From positions 26,221,001 to 26,285,000 of the forward strand of contig JAZBRS010000023.1 in the NCBI GenBank assembly GCA_037176725.1: a stretch of 64,000 nt of DNA. Direction: 5' to 3'. The notes under the pieces were generated by a model, which saw nothing but the letters and a program-made list of their open reading frames with translations, did not search any database and was not told the DNA's origin. Source of the stretch: Posidonia oceanica. Lineage: Eukaryota > Streptophyta > Magnoliopsida > Alismatales > Posidoniaceae. Shown piece by piece: positions 43,810 through 55,390 of this stretch (the stretch's first letter is position 1; each line of letters opens with the position of its first letter). Both the position numbers and the translations under genes were made by a program.

Positions 43810-46800
43810 ATGGATTCAGTTAATGCATCTGCTTCAATAACTGCAAACATTTATTCAATTCTCCTGCTTAATGACATAAATTTCAAATACTGGAAAGAGA
43901 ACGTTATGATTGTTCTCGGGTGCATAGATCTAGATTTAGCCCTAAGGACGAAACAACCTTCTTCTTTTGAGTTCGACAGTTCTACTAAGGAAGAAAACTT
44001 ATGAAAAGTCAGAGTGTTCCAATCGACTAAATTTGATGATCATGTGGCACATCATTCCAGAGACCTTTAAGGGCACAATGTTCAAAGAGACAAATACCAG
44101 AGAGTTTCTCAATGACCTTGAGAAATGATTTGTCAAGAATGAAAAGGTAGAAACTAGTACACTTTTGGCAAATTTGATTTCTATGAGGTACAAGACCAAG
44201 GAAAATATAAGGGAGTGCATTTTGGAAATGTCTCATATTACTTCAAAACTCAAGGCACTTAAATTAGAGTTGTCGGAAGACTTACTCGTGCATTTGGTTT
44301 TGACCTCTCTTCCTACACAATACAATCAATTCAAGGTCAGTTATAACTACGATAAGGAGAAATGGATTCTTAATGAGCTGATTTTGCATTATGTGTAAGA
44401 AGAAGAGAGACTGAAGCAAAACAAGACAAAGAGTGCTCACCTGGCTTCCACTTCTAAGGAAAAGGTAAAAGAAAGCTAATGCCCAATGAAGCTGCAGGTG
44501 CTTCACCCAAGAAGCAACAAAAGTAGATTAAGTCTACCTGCTACTTTTGCAACAAGGGTGGGCACAAGAGAATTGATTGTACCAAGTGTCATGCTTGGTG
44601 TGCTAAAAAAGGTACATCCTTTGCTTTGATTTGTTCCGAAGTCAATATAGCTTCTGTACCTAAACACACTTGGTGGATAGATTCTGGTGCTACTACTCAC
44701 ATAAATGTGTCTATGCAGGGTTGCCTTAGTTGTCGAACACCAAGTAATGATGAAAAATATATCTTTGTGGGTGACAATAATAAAGTTGAAGTAGAAACTA
44801 TTACTTATTTTAGATTGTTATTAAGAACTGATTATTATTTAGATTTGAAAAAAACTTATGTTGTACCATCATTTAGGCAGAATTCGATTTCTATTTCTGT
44901 ATTAGACAAATCTAGATACTCTTGTCTTCAAGGAAATGGAAAATTTAGTCTTTTTCAAGATTCTAATCTTATTAGTACTAGTTCTTTGATTAATAATGAC
45001 AATCTATATTTGCTTGACACAATAGCTTTTTATAATGAAACCTTGCATTCTACATCTAGAGGTACAAAGTAAAAATTCAACGAGAATTCCGCATTGTTAT
45101 TGCATAAGTGTTTAGATCATATCTCCAAACAACGGATAAAGAGGCTTGTGTCAAATGGAATTCTTCCTTCTCTAGACTCAGCAGACTTCCAAGTTTGCAT
45201 TGAGTGTATTAAAGGAAAGCAAACCAATGTTAGGAGATTATGTGCTAATAGATGTTCAGACGTTTTAGAACTAATACATACGGATATTTGTGGACCATAA
45301 CCTATGGCACCTTGGAATGGTCAACAATACTTTATTATGTTCATAGACGACTATACACGTTATGGCTACCTATATCTCATTTATGAAAAATCACAAGCCT
45401 TGGATGTGTTCAAACAATATAAGGTTGAAGTTGGAAACCAATTCAACAAACGAAATAAAGTCGTTAGATTAGATCGTGGTGGTGAGTACTATGGTAAATA
45501 TGATGGATCTGGTGAATAACACCCTAGCCTGTTTGCCATGTTTCTAGAAGAATGTGGTAATGTTCTTCAATACACCATGCCTAGTTCTTCAGCCATGAAT
45601 GGTGTTGCCGAGAGATGTAATAGGACACTTAAGGACATTGTGAGGAGTATGATTAGTCATTCTACCTTACCAGAATCTCTTTAGAGCGAGACACTTAAGA
45701 CTACAGTTTATATATTAAGCAGAATACCAACTAAAGTAGTGACTAAAACCCCATATGAATTATGGATTGGGAAGAAACCCAGCATAAAGCATCTTCATGT
45801 GTGGGGTTGTCCAGCTAAGACTAGGCCTTACAAGCCTAATGAAAAGAAACTGGACTCTAGAACTATTAACTGCTACTTTATTGTATATTCTGAGAGGTCT
45901 AGGGACTTCAAGATTTATGATCCCACTACTAGGTTATTTTTGGAGACGGGTAATGCTAGGTTTCTTGAGGAAGTAAAGTTTGAGGGGGAAGATAAGGTTA
46001 GGGACATTGTCTTTAAAGATAAATTTATTTTTCTTCCTACAGTTGCTATTGAAAATGATCAGGAATTAATTCCTGATATTGTTTAAAATGCAAATCCGGA
46101 ACAAGACATTGTTGATCATCTCCTCGTTCAAGAAGAACAAACTCAACTTCCTCAAGAGCCAATGCCACTTAGGAGATCCACTAGAGAGAAGAGAAGTGCG
46201 ATTTCAGATGATTACATCATATTTCTCCAAGAATATCAAGTAAATAATGACTTGATGGATGACGATCCAATCACCGTCCATCAAACAATCAATAGTTTCA
46301 AGTTTCAAAAGTGGATAGATGCCATGAATGATGAGCTTAAATCCATGAAAGACAATAACGTTTGGGATCTTGTCCCATTACCTGAAGGTACGAAGCCCAT
46401 TGGTTGCAAATGGATATTTAAAACTAAGAAGGATTCACAAGGTATTGTGGAAAAATATAAGGCTCGCCTTGTCGCTAAGGGATTTACTCAAAGGGAAGGC
46501 ATTGACTATAAAGAGACTTTCTCTCCGGTTTCATCAAAAGACTCTTTTCGAATTATTATACCATTAGTTGCTCATTTTGACCTTGAGCTATACCAAATGG
46601 ACGTAAGAACGACCTTTCTCAATAGTGACATTAATGAGACGATCTATATGATGCAACCAGAACACTTTGCATTAGGCGACGCAAAGAAAATGGTCTGCAA
46701 ACTTAAGAAGTCCATTTATGTTTTAAAGCAAGCATCCCGTCAATGATATCACAAATTTCATCAAGTTGTCATCTCATTTGGTTTTGAGATGAATTTGGTA

Positions 46801-47847
46801 TATGATTGTGTATACCATAAGTTCAGTGGAAGTAAATATATTTTGCTGGTCTTGTATGTTGATGAAATACTCCTTGCCACTAATGATATGGACTTACTTA
46901 AAGAGACTAAGGAATTTCTCTCAAACAAATTTGAGGTGAAGGACTTTGGTGAAGCTTCTTTTGTATTAGGAATCCTAGTACTTCATGATCGTTCTCGAAG
47001 TGGTCTTGGATTATTACAAAATAACTATAAAGAAAAAGTCCTTAAAATGTATAGTATGAGTAGGTGCAAGCTAGGAAATACCCCTGTAGCTAAGGGAGAC
47101 AAGTTTAGTATCAAACAGTGCCCTAAGAATGATTTTGAACATAAGAAAATGCAAAAGATTCCATATGCTTCAGCAATTGGGAGTCTTATATATGTTCAAG
47201 TTTGTACACGTCTAGATCTTGCGTACATTGTTGGCATATTAGGCAGATACTTAAGCAATCTAGGTATGGATCACTGGAAAGCTGTTAAGCAGGTCATATA
47301 GTATTTGCAAAGAAACAAAAACTCCGCACTTGTGTATGGGAAATTGGATCAACTGGAGATCATTGGGTATTCTGACTCCGATTTCGTCGGATGCCAAGAT
47401 AGTCATAGATCCACTTCAGACTATGTATACTTGCTAGTAGGTAGAACTGTGTCATGGAAAAGTGTCAAGCAGACACTTATAGCTCCTTCTACTATAGCAG
47501 CTGAGTATGTAGCATGCTATGAGGCATTTAATCAAGGGATATGGCTAAGGAATTTTGTCACGGGTCTACAGATTGTAAATGGAAATGAAAGACCACTCAA
47601 GTTATGTTGTGACAATAAATCTGCGATGCTATATTCCAATAACAACAGGAGTACATCAAAGTGTAAGCATATAGACATTAAATTCCTTATTGTGAAAGAA
47701 AAAATCCAAAATGGCTAGTTGTCTATAAAGCATATTAGGACAAACTCCATGATTACGGATCCACTTACTAAGGGAGTACCACCCAAAGTCTTTCATGAGC
47801 ATGTCGCTCATATGGGTGCTGTACCATTTGATGATGTATCGGTTTAG
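43810..47847 (+). pseudogene. Ty1/copia gag-pol polyprotein, many stops
   Basis: Domains appear in copia order. Gag: MDSVNASASITANIYS and NFKYWKENVMIVL from 43810, UBN2-type KTKENIRECILEMSHITSKL at 44190. CCHC knuckle CYFCNKGGHKRIDC at 44539. Protease WWIDSGATTHI at 44671. Pre-integrase LHKCLDHISKQRIKRLV at 45097. Integrase core from 45259 (HTDICGP, FIDDYTRYGY, NGVAERCNRTLKDIVRSM). RT from 46312 (GCKWIFKTKKDSQG, YKARLVAKGFTQREGIDYKE, active site LYVDEIL). RNase H from 47350 (GYSDSDFVGC, STIAAEYVA). End DPLTKGVPPKVFHEHVAHMG. In-frame stops at several expected Trp, Gln or Arg codons, and Glu in place of the second Asp of YVDD, show it is dead. The lineage within copia is not certain. Confidence 0.9.
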
Positions 47848-48045
47848 TAGGAGTTTGTATTTAGATGCTCTATTTTAATATACATTGTTTTTTGCAGAAA
47901 TAAAGTTTTCAGTTATTTACATTCAAGGTATTTATATTGATCTCACTAAAGTTTTAAGGTTTGACCAGTTGGATATGTGCGTGTTTAGATCACTTCGCCT
48001 AAAATCCATGCTACACATCCACACTGGATCCATGTCGTTAGTTGT
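47848..48045 (+). mobile_element. Copia 3' untranslated remnant
   Basis: Non-coding sequence follows the polyprotein end. No polypurine tract or 3' LTR matching 42380-42911 is seen here or after the inserted solo LTR (52018 onward), so the 3' LTR appears lost. Confidence 0.45.
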
Positions 48046-48050
48046 ATTAG
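48046..48050. repeat. Target site duplication ATTAG (left)
   Basis: ATTAG directly precedes the LTR edge TGTGAATGCT at 48051 and recurs at 52013-52017. Confidence 0.85.
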
Positions 48051-51000
48051 TGTGAATGCTTGATCCCGCGGATCTGGACCGGAGGGGGTCCGAACGAGAA
48101 GAGGAACTTCATGGATAACGAGTGACGCGAAGAGGGAAGACAAAGAAAATAAGACAAAAAGGAGTCGCCACCTAGTCTATTATCGGGAAGACGAGGAAAA
48201 TCGAGGAAAAGCATAGAAAACATGCAGATGAATGCAATGCTATGTAAAATGTATGACTCGTGCCAAGAACGAGGACAAAATGGTCACTGTGGGCCAGAGA
48301 AATGGTAAGGGCTCCTGTTACGTGCGGGAAAGGTGTTAGACACCCCCGACACGCCCGAAGAATCAGTCTTTCTTGGCTATTCCCGCTCGCATTTACAGGA
48401 TCATCGGCAATGATTGCCTAACTGCACGTCCAAGGGACGAGGAATGCTATGCTATGCTATGCTTGCTAAAATGCATGCCTATATGCCTAAATGCCATGTA
48501 TGCTGTGATTACATGCCTAAGTATATACCCTAAATGTTGTGATGCATGAGGAAAGTAAACGTGCAACCTATGTGCTCAGCAGCGCTGCCTATGTCCTGAA
48601 CCGAGCGAACCCTGGTTCGTGAGAACTCCAGACAGTAAGCATCACTGCCTTAATGCAAATGCAGGCGATAAAACAAAACACCGATAAAACCACGCAATGC
48701 AAGTCGACATGCAAAGGAGAGACAAAACATCAAATAAAACGACGCAATGCAAGTGTGAAACAAGCAAAGGGGAAAGAAAACAAGGGCTGAAAATCCTAAT
48801 CTACATGCACGAGAAAACAAGGTGCGAAAACAATGCATGCAGTGTAAGTAGCAGGTAATAAGTGATATGCAGTGATTCAGATGGACTTATCTTGAAGATC
48901 TGAGGCCTGATCTGAAATAACTTTGGTTAGAATAAAAGATCATTCAATCAGGAAGACCTGGATAGTTAGATCGTGAAGATCCAACGGTCCGATCAAAAGT
49001 TATTCAGGTTTCAAGTCAGATGGCTCAAGGACCAGAAAAAGTGATCTAAGTGAGAGCCTAAGTGCCAATTACCCCTATGTGTGTGCAATGCAGGGTGTCC
49101 TACATGCAATGAGGCTCAATGTGCTCAAATGTATGCAAGGGTGCTAAGTGCGATAATATGTGGATGCTATGCATGTAAAAATGCAAAGATAGGGACCTAA
49201 ATGCAATTAAGAAAAACTACAGGGACCTACATGCAAAATTATGGCAAAATGCAATGCAACAGGATAAATGCATGTAAAGATGCAAATGCAGCAGAGTATG
49301 GGGCCAATAGGGGCCAAATGCAGCATTAAATAAAAGCAGGCATGTAATAATGCAATAAAAGGACCTACATGCAGTTTAGAAAACATGATGAGCTAATATG
49401 CAATGCAAAATAGACATACAAGCATGCAAGCAGTTAAAAATAGGATTAATATGCAATTAGCATAAACTATTGGACTAAATTGCAAAAGGCAAAATAAACA
49501 GACAAGCATGCAGTGATCTTAGCATTTTGGACTAGATATGCAATTAAAACAAGCTATTGTACTTTACTGCAATGCAATATGATTTAAAATGCAACTTAAA
49601 TGACATTTAAATGCATGCAGAACTTAAATGCAAATAAAACAAGTTATTGGACTAAACAGCAATGCAATATAGTTCAAAACTTGATTTAAATGAATGATTC
49701 AAAGTAATATGGACTGACATGCAATTAACACAAGTTTTTGGATTTTTATGCAATGCAATATAGTTTAAAACAGAAATTAAATGCATGATAAACAATCTAA
49801 TGGACTGATATGCAATTACAACATTTTTCTGGATTTTTATGCAATGCAATAAGGTAAAAATAGAAATTAAATGCATGATTCACAATAGACTGGACTTAGA
49901 TGCAATTAAAACATTTTTCAGGGTTTTTATGCAATGCAATAAGGTAAAGATACAAAATTGAATAACTGATTCACAACAGATGGACTTAAATGCAATATTT
50001 TAAACATGCTGATATTTAATGCAATGCACTAAAGTTTTAAATGCAGATTAAATGACTTTTAAACCAACTGAAGGACTAACATGTAAAATACATAAACATG
50101 AGGGCTTAATTGCAATGCAGTATTGTTAAAAACGGAAATTAAATAACTTCGAATTGAAATTGGACTTGAAAGTGAATAAAATAATCTGCTGTACTTTAAT
50201 TCAATTCAATATGGTTTTAAATCCAGATTAAATGATTTCTAAACCAAGCCAGGACTGAAACGAAAATAAAATAAAGCTAGGGGCTTGATTGCAATGCAAG
50301 AATCAAAACAGAAAATAAAAACCTAACTTAAGTATGCTACAGTGCTACAGTCGCCCCCGACTTCTGTCACCTGCGCCGGAGAAGGAGGGCGTCCAGGCGG
50401 CAGCCCAGCGAGCGCGTGGCGGTGAGGACCTGTCTGGAGGCTGTAGGGTGGTTGTCCGATGGCTCCAGTGGCTCGAGCGGCGTGAAGCGGCGGTCGGAGG
50501 GGGCAGGCAACGTCGATGCGGTGCTGTGGCTGCTGCCAGAGGTGGAGCGGGAGCTGGAGGCCTCGGCGGTGTGCGGACGGGGCTGGAGTGCATCGACGGT
50601 GCTCCGGCGGTGCTCGGGGGAGTGTCTGGAGGTGCTGCGGAGGTCTGGAGCGAGCGGAGGACGGCAGCAATGGTCGAACGTCGCTAGAGAAGAAGGCCAG
50701 GGACGGTAGAGCCCAAAAAGCAAACCAGAGTCCAAAATCGAAAACAAAATGCATAGGAAGCAAGTATGAAATGCGGGGAATCTAAAAATGTGTTCCATTA
50801 CCTGCGGAGATGGCCGAAACGTGCTGCCGACCTCGGTTGGGTTCGGCAGTCCGGCGGAGGCTCGGGGCGGCGTTACGGAGGACGTCAGTGGCATGAGGCG
50901 ATCGACACGAGTTGCAGACGTTGCGAGGAAGTTTAGGAAGTGATCAGAAGTCCATTTGCACACCCAAGAGCGGATTTCCAGATTTTGGGTTGCTCTGGAT

Positions 51001-52012
51001 TTCTAGGATTTTCTCTGGGATTGTAGCTCTCTCCGAGCTGCTCTCTTTCTCTCTGGATAGGTGGAGATCTGAGGAAGAAGGAGGGGATGCTTGTGGGGGC
51101 TTCTATGTGGTGTGAATGTGGAGAAGCTGTTGTCTGTGCGTGGGTGAAGGGAAAAAATGGGTTCCTCTCCCATTGTGCTGCTGTGTGTTCGTGAATTCTG
51201 GTTCCTCCTCTTCCGGCTGAAGGGATGAGGAGGGATCGGTTTTGTTCTGAGCTTGCCACTCGAGTGGGGATGGTGCGTGCAGGAGGTCGGCAGCTGCTGG
51301 CAAGTGGTGGCAGTGTTTGGGAGTAGGTCGGCAAAAGGTGGTCTGTGAGACGGCCACCGCTGGACAATGGCGTGGGGCAACCTCTGGGTAGTAAGTGTGC
51401 AGAGGTGGAGTGTGGTGCTGCTGTGTTTGGGTGTAGATGTGAGTGCAAGGGGGTTGAGTGTTGGCTATGCAGCAGATGATGGAGGGAAAAGAAGGAGAGA
51501 AAGAAGAGGATGTCGGGCTGGCTGGGGAAAGAAGAAGGAAAAAAGGAGGAGGAAGAGAGGAGATGCTTGGGCTGGGCCTAGCGAAATAAAAAGAAAAATA
51601 AAAGAAAAGGAAAGGAAGGCTGTGGAGATGGGCTGGGCTGGATGAAAAAGGGAAAAAAGAAATGAAAAGGAGGAGAGAAGGAGAAAAAGAAAGGAAAGAA
51701 AGAAAAGAAGAAAGAAGGGAAGGTGAAAAAAGGAGAAGGAAAGTGGGCTTGGGCTTGGGCTTGGCTTTTGTGTGAGTGTGTGTGACCTAGAGTTTCTAGG
51801 GTTTAGGGTTTTGTGTGAGTGTTTGACCTAGGTTTCTTCTAGGGTTTTAACCTAGGGTTTTGGTGGGTGCAAACCTAGGGTTTAGATGAGGTTTTCCTAG
51901 GGTTTTCTAGGTTTTTAGTTTTTAATTTTCTGGTTTTTTGTGTGGGGGTTTTCTAAGTCATTCCGTTAGAGAGAGAGCCACTAAATAGGGGTCAAAAGTG
52001 GGGTGTCAACAA
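48051..52012 (-). mobile_element. Solo gypsy LTR (family B relative), minus strand
   Basis: 3962 bp, flanked by ATTAG on both sides. On the minus strand it starts TGTTGACACCCCACTTTTGA and ends AAGCATTCACA. Telomere-like TTTAGGG/CTAGGG words (51785-51905) follow the start. Then come purine-rich and GC-rich leader DNA with a donor CCGCAG|GTAATGG (near 50800, minus strand) and an AT-rich array (49060-50300). A block at 48580-48650 matches 23465-23540 of the plus-strand solo LTR. The conserved GGTGTCTAACACCTTTCC block is at about 48325-48342 and GGTGGCGACTCC near 48165. Frames at 50323-51448 are GC-bias artefacts. Confidence 0.85.
49060..50300. repeat. Degenerate tandem array, about 91 bp unit, in solo LTR
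   Basis: Phrases GGATTTTTATGCAATGCAAT (about 49740, 49832, 49922), GAAATTAAATGCATGAT and GGACTTAGATGCAATTAAAA recur at about 90 bp. TGCAATGCA and TGCATGCA motifs are very frequent. Confidence 0.7.
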
Positions 52013-52017
52013 TTAGC
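52013..52017. repeat. Target site duplication ATTAG (right)
   Basis: Identical to 48046-48050. Confidence 0.85.
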
Positions 52018-52290
52018 ATTAGTGACCATTGTCGATTGAATTATACTTAAAGTAATAAAAACCTTTCTTAGTTGGTATAGTTGATGAACCAGATTGAATT
52101 TTAAACAAAGGCAACATAAAAGGGGGATTTGTGAATCTAAAAAGTACAGAAAATGATTTTACAGGAATCTCATTTCTGTTGACCATATAAAATAAGAGTG
52201 TCTGTGTACTTAACCTGAAATGATTTCCAAGGAAAGTTATTTCCTTTACTTTCCAAAATATATAAACCAAAATCCTTTTCATTTCCTTAC
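52018..52290. other. Non-coding, nothing recognised
   Basis: AT-rich. Text near 52215-52265 (TTTCCAAGGAAAGTTATTTC) is loosely inverted relative to 53190-53260, hinting at a terminal-inverted-repeat element of about 1.1 kb, but the match is weak. Confidence 0.3.
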
Positions 52291-52319
52291 CCTCTCCATG
52301 GAATTTCTATGGAATTCCT

Positions 52320-52860
52320 AAACTCGTCCTCCCCAAGTCTCCCTCCTCCTCCCCTCCCAGCTCCGCCCTCCTCCCTGCCCTTCTCCCTCCCCTCCCTGCC
52401 CCACCCTCCTTCACCTCCTCTTCCTCCCCTCCCTGCCCCGCCCTCCTCCCTGCCCTTCTTCCTCCTTCGCCTCCCCTCCATGTCCTAACCTGTCGACGCA
52501 GCGCCTCCCCCCATGTCCTAATCCGTCGACGCCCTCTCACCTGCAACAGTTGTCGTCGTCCTCCTCCTCATCAACCCGCCGACGCAGCGCCTCCCCCCTG
52601 TGCCCTAACCCGCCGACGCCCTCTCACCCGCAGTAGCGATTGTCGTCCTCCTCCTTGTCAACCCATCGACGCACGTCTTCCTCTCCCCCGTTCCCTAACC
52701 TACCGACGCAGCGCCCTCCCCCGTGTCCTAACCCGCCGACGCCCTCTCATCTACTGCAACCATCCTCCTCCTCCTCCTCCTCCTCCTCCTCCACAACTCG
52801 CGGCAACCGTCATCCTCCTCCTCCGAGCCACCTCCAGCTCCGGCCCTCTCCTCTCTCCTT
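52320..52860. repeat. CT/CCTCC-rich tract with about 83-90 bp repeats x 3
   Basis: 52320-52490 is CCTCCCTGCC-rich. From 52494 to 52780 three units share CGACGCAGCGCCTCCCCC, CCTAACCCG(C/T)CGACGCCCTCTC and a CATC or GTC-rich end. A pure (CTC)n run of about 30 bases lies near 52766-52795. Gly/Arg-rich minus frames here are artefacts. Confidence 0.8.
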
Positions 52861-52874
52861 TTTTTTTAAAAAAA

Positions 52875-53090
52875 TATAATTGTAATTTATGAAGTTGCTG
52901 TAATATTCTGGTTTATATGGTTTATTTTGGTAGTTTACTTAATAATAATTGTAATTTATGAAGTCTATTTGATTAATATTCTGGTTTATCTGATTTATTT
53001 TAGTGGTTTGATTAATAATAATTGTAATTTATGAAGTCTATTTATTTAATATTCTGGTTTATCTAGTTTATTTTGCTAGAAAGTTGGATA
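52875..53090. repeat. AT-rich tandem repeat, about 70 bp x 3
   Basis: TGTAATTTATGAAG(T)CTATT recurs at 52880, 52950 and 53023, each followed by AATATTCTGGTTTATCTG and TTTATTTT. Confidence 0.85.
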
Positions 53091-54428
53091 TTTGATTAAT
53101 TTCTAATTTAATTGTACGGTTAACAATGTTTACTTTCCTTTGGAATCAATTGATAAGCACAAGCACCCATATTTTAGTTTCCTTTGCTTTCCTGAGCGGA
53201 CACAAACAGTAGGAAACTTGGTCAACAGGAAATCAGTTTCTTTTACTTTCCAATTCCTACCAATTCCTGTTGACTTTGGAATTCAAATTCTTGACAATTT
53301 CTATCAAATTTTTTGCACAAACAGACCCAAAGTTGCAGATACACCTGGTAACATATGGTATGATATATCTTGGAGTGTCACTTGTTATAATAATAAGTTC
53401 GCACAGAGAGAATATACCACTATTCAATTTAGGTTATTTTTGAACCGGCAGTCGTAATCACTTTAATCAGATTTTGGTAGTGTGTTTTTTCTACCAGTGG
53501 TTGTATGTGCAACTTGTGGTTATGGTGTCATTGTACTTTTATTTGCAAATTGTAGGCCATTTAGGAAAGGTTGAGCTCATGCCAACAAAATAAGTGTAAA
53601 TGGGATTTCATTCACACAACAACCAGTTTGAAGTTTTAATCCTGATGAGGTAATTTGGTGGTTAAGGTTTCCACCATTGGGCTATCTTAGGAAAGGAAAT
53701 GAAATGATGTTCTAGCACAATAACAATGAAAAAACGTACAAGATTGTAGAGAATAGTCATAAAATGACCTGGGCATGTTTTTCATGTATTAATTGTGACA
53801 AAAGAATTGCAAATCATAGGTTTTGAGAAACAATTTTCTCAAACCATACCGCTAAAGCATCATTTGGCATGTTTTTTATTGGCTAAACTCAGACGACACC
53901 TGTGTCAAGTTATTCAAAAAGAAAGTACTACAGTGAATTTTCAGGTTGTTGGAAAAAAATATCTTACCTTTGGTGATCTAAATACTTAATAATTTAATTT
54001 AAGATCATTAAACGATACAGTACTGAATCAAGGTGACTTGTACCATTGTACGAGTACAATGTCGTGTGATACTTGTCTCCTGCACTCTTGACTAGTTGAC
54101 AAATTCTAATACCATGTGTTGGAAATTCTCATGAGAAATGATAGTATGAGTATGCAAATTCAGCAAATACTTTTCAGCAAGAAAATATAAATAAAGATTT
54201 CTTATGTCAATATTTTGATTAAATATCAATTTGTCCCAGACTTGTCTCCATGCAACCAACGAAGTTGGAAAAATTACATTGACATCCCTACCATGACTTT
54301 GTCTCGTAAGTCAGCAAATTGTCATCAATTTATGGTTAACTTAACCCAACATATGTCATTAAATTGTCGTCAATTTATGGCTAAATTAACATGAAGGAAA
54401 ATCTAACCTACACTTACTCTTTCATTTA
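53091..54428. other. Non-coding, nothing recognised
   Basis: AT-rich DNA with only short, unsupported frames (such as 53140-53457). ATTGTCGTCAATTTATGG occurs twice (54320, 54365), a minor local duplication. Confidence 0.4.
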
Positions 54429-54740
54429 GATTACATCGCCGTCGCCATCATCAACAACACAATCATCACCCCAATCAAACCACCAACACCACAAGAACCA
54501 CCATTACCATTAACATCGAAATCATCAACATCATAACCATTATCACCATACTAAACATTGGCAACACTATCACCACGACTATCATACCATCCAACCACAT
54601 TGATGATACTGTCACTCTAGCACCATCTCTACTATCACACCACCACCCATTGCCAACTCAAACACCAACATTATCACACCACCATCACCATTGTCACCAC
54701 CATCACTCTAATCGTCACCACACCATAGTCGTCACCTTTA
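54429..54740. repeat. CAN-triplet-rich low-complexity tract
   Basis: About 310 bases of CAT, CAC, ACC and AAC triplets (ATCACCACCATCACCATTG type) with almost no G. It looks like a decayed ATC/ACC trinucleotide repeat. Confidence 0.8.
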
Positions 54741-55114
54741 ACGATCAGTTAAAAATAATTTTATAGGGATTGTGATGTAATTTCCTATAGATCACATGAA
54801 TGATTTTCATCAAAATCAATATCCGTTAAGGATGTTGTTAGGTCAAAGACTAATCAAAAGGCATACTAGCAAAATAAGTTTTTATTAGATGTACATTGGA
54901 CATCATAAGATGTATCGAGGAGAAATAAATGTTTAATCATGGTATGTATAAAAAAATTGATAAGAAATATATTTTAGGTAACAAGAGAAGGGTAAAATTA
55001 CAAATAAAAATTGTATAAGATCATGTGGCTAATGGTAAACGACTGAACTTTTATGGAGAATACTGAAACATTTAAAACTTGAGGGATCTGTGGCTAACGG
55101 TAAGAAAGTCCAGG

Positions 55115-55128
55115 CCAATGTTATAAAA
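55115..55128 (+). promoter_or_regulatory. Candidate CCAAT/TATA region of asparagine synthetase
   Basis: CCAATG is followed directly by TTATAAAA at 55121-55128, some 265 bp before the start codon. If used, transcription would begin near 55155 with a 5' UTR of about 235 nt. Position and sequence only; no other support. Confidence 0.35.
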
Positions 55129-55390
55129 CAGCATCCCGAGAATGAATAGGAGCAGATTCGGACACGGAATCTGTGGTGCAAATCCAACGGCAGAGATTCC
55201 ACGGTGGATAGAAAAGAAAAGGGAGACAGTGAGAGAACCCCAATAAACAAAAAGGATTTGGATTCTTCCTCGGTCACGACTGCTGCCTCGTCCCCTTGTC
55301 CCACACCACAGCCGTTCGCTGCCCCAGATTCGAATCTCGTGCTCGTGGTTTCCTCACTGCACCAACTGTTGCCGCCGCCGCCCGCCCGTA

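Noticed and set aside
50323..51448. Several frames of 90-198 codons on both strands
   Set aside because: GC-biased part of a solo LTR bounded by a target duplication; no conserved domain.
52180..53320. Terminal-inverted-repeat transposon of about 1.1 kb
   Set aside because: Only a loose inverted similarity around TTTCCTTTACTTTCC; ends and target duplication could not be fixed.
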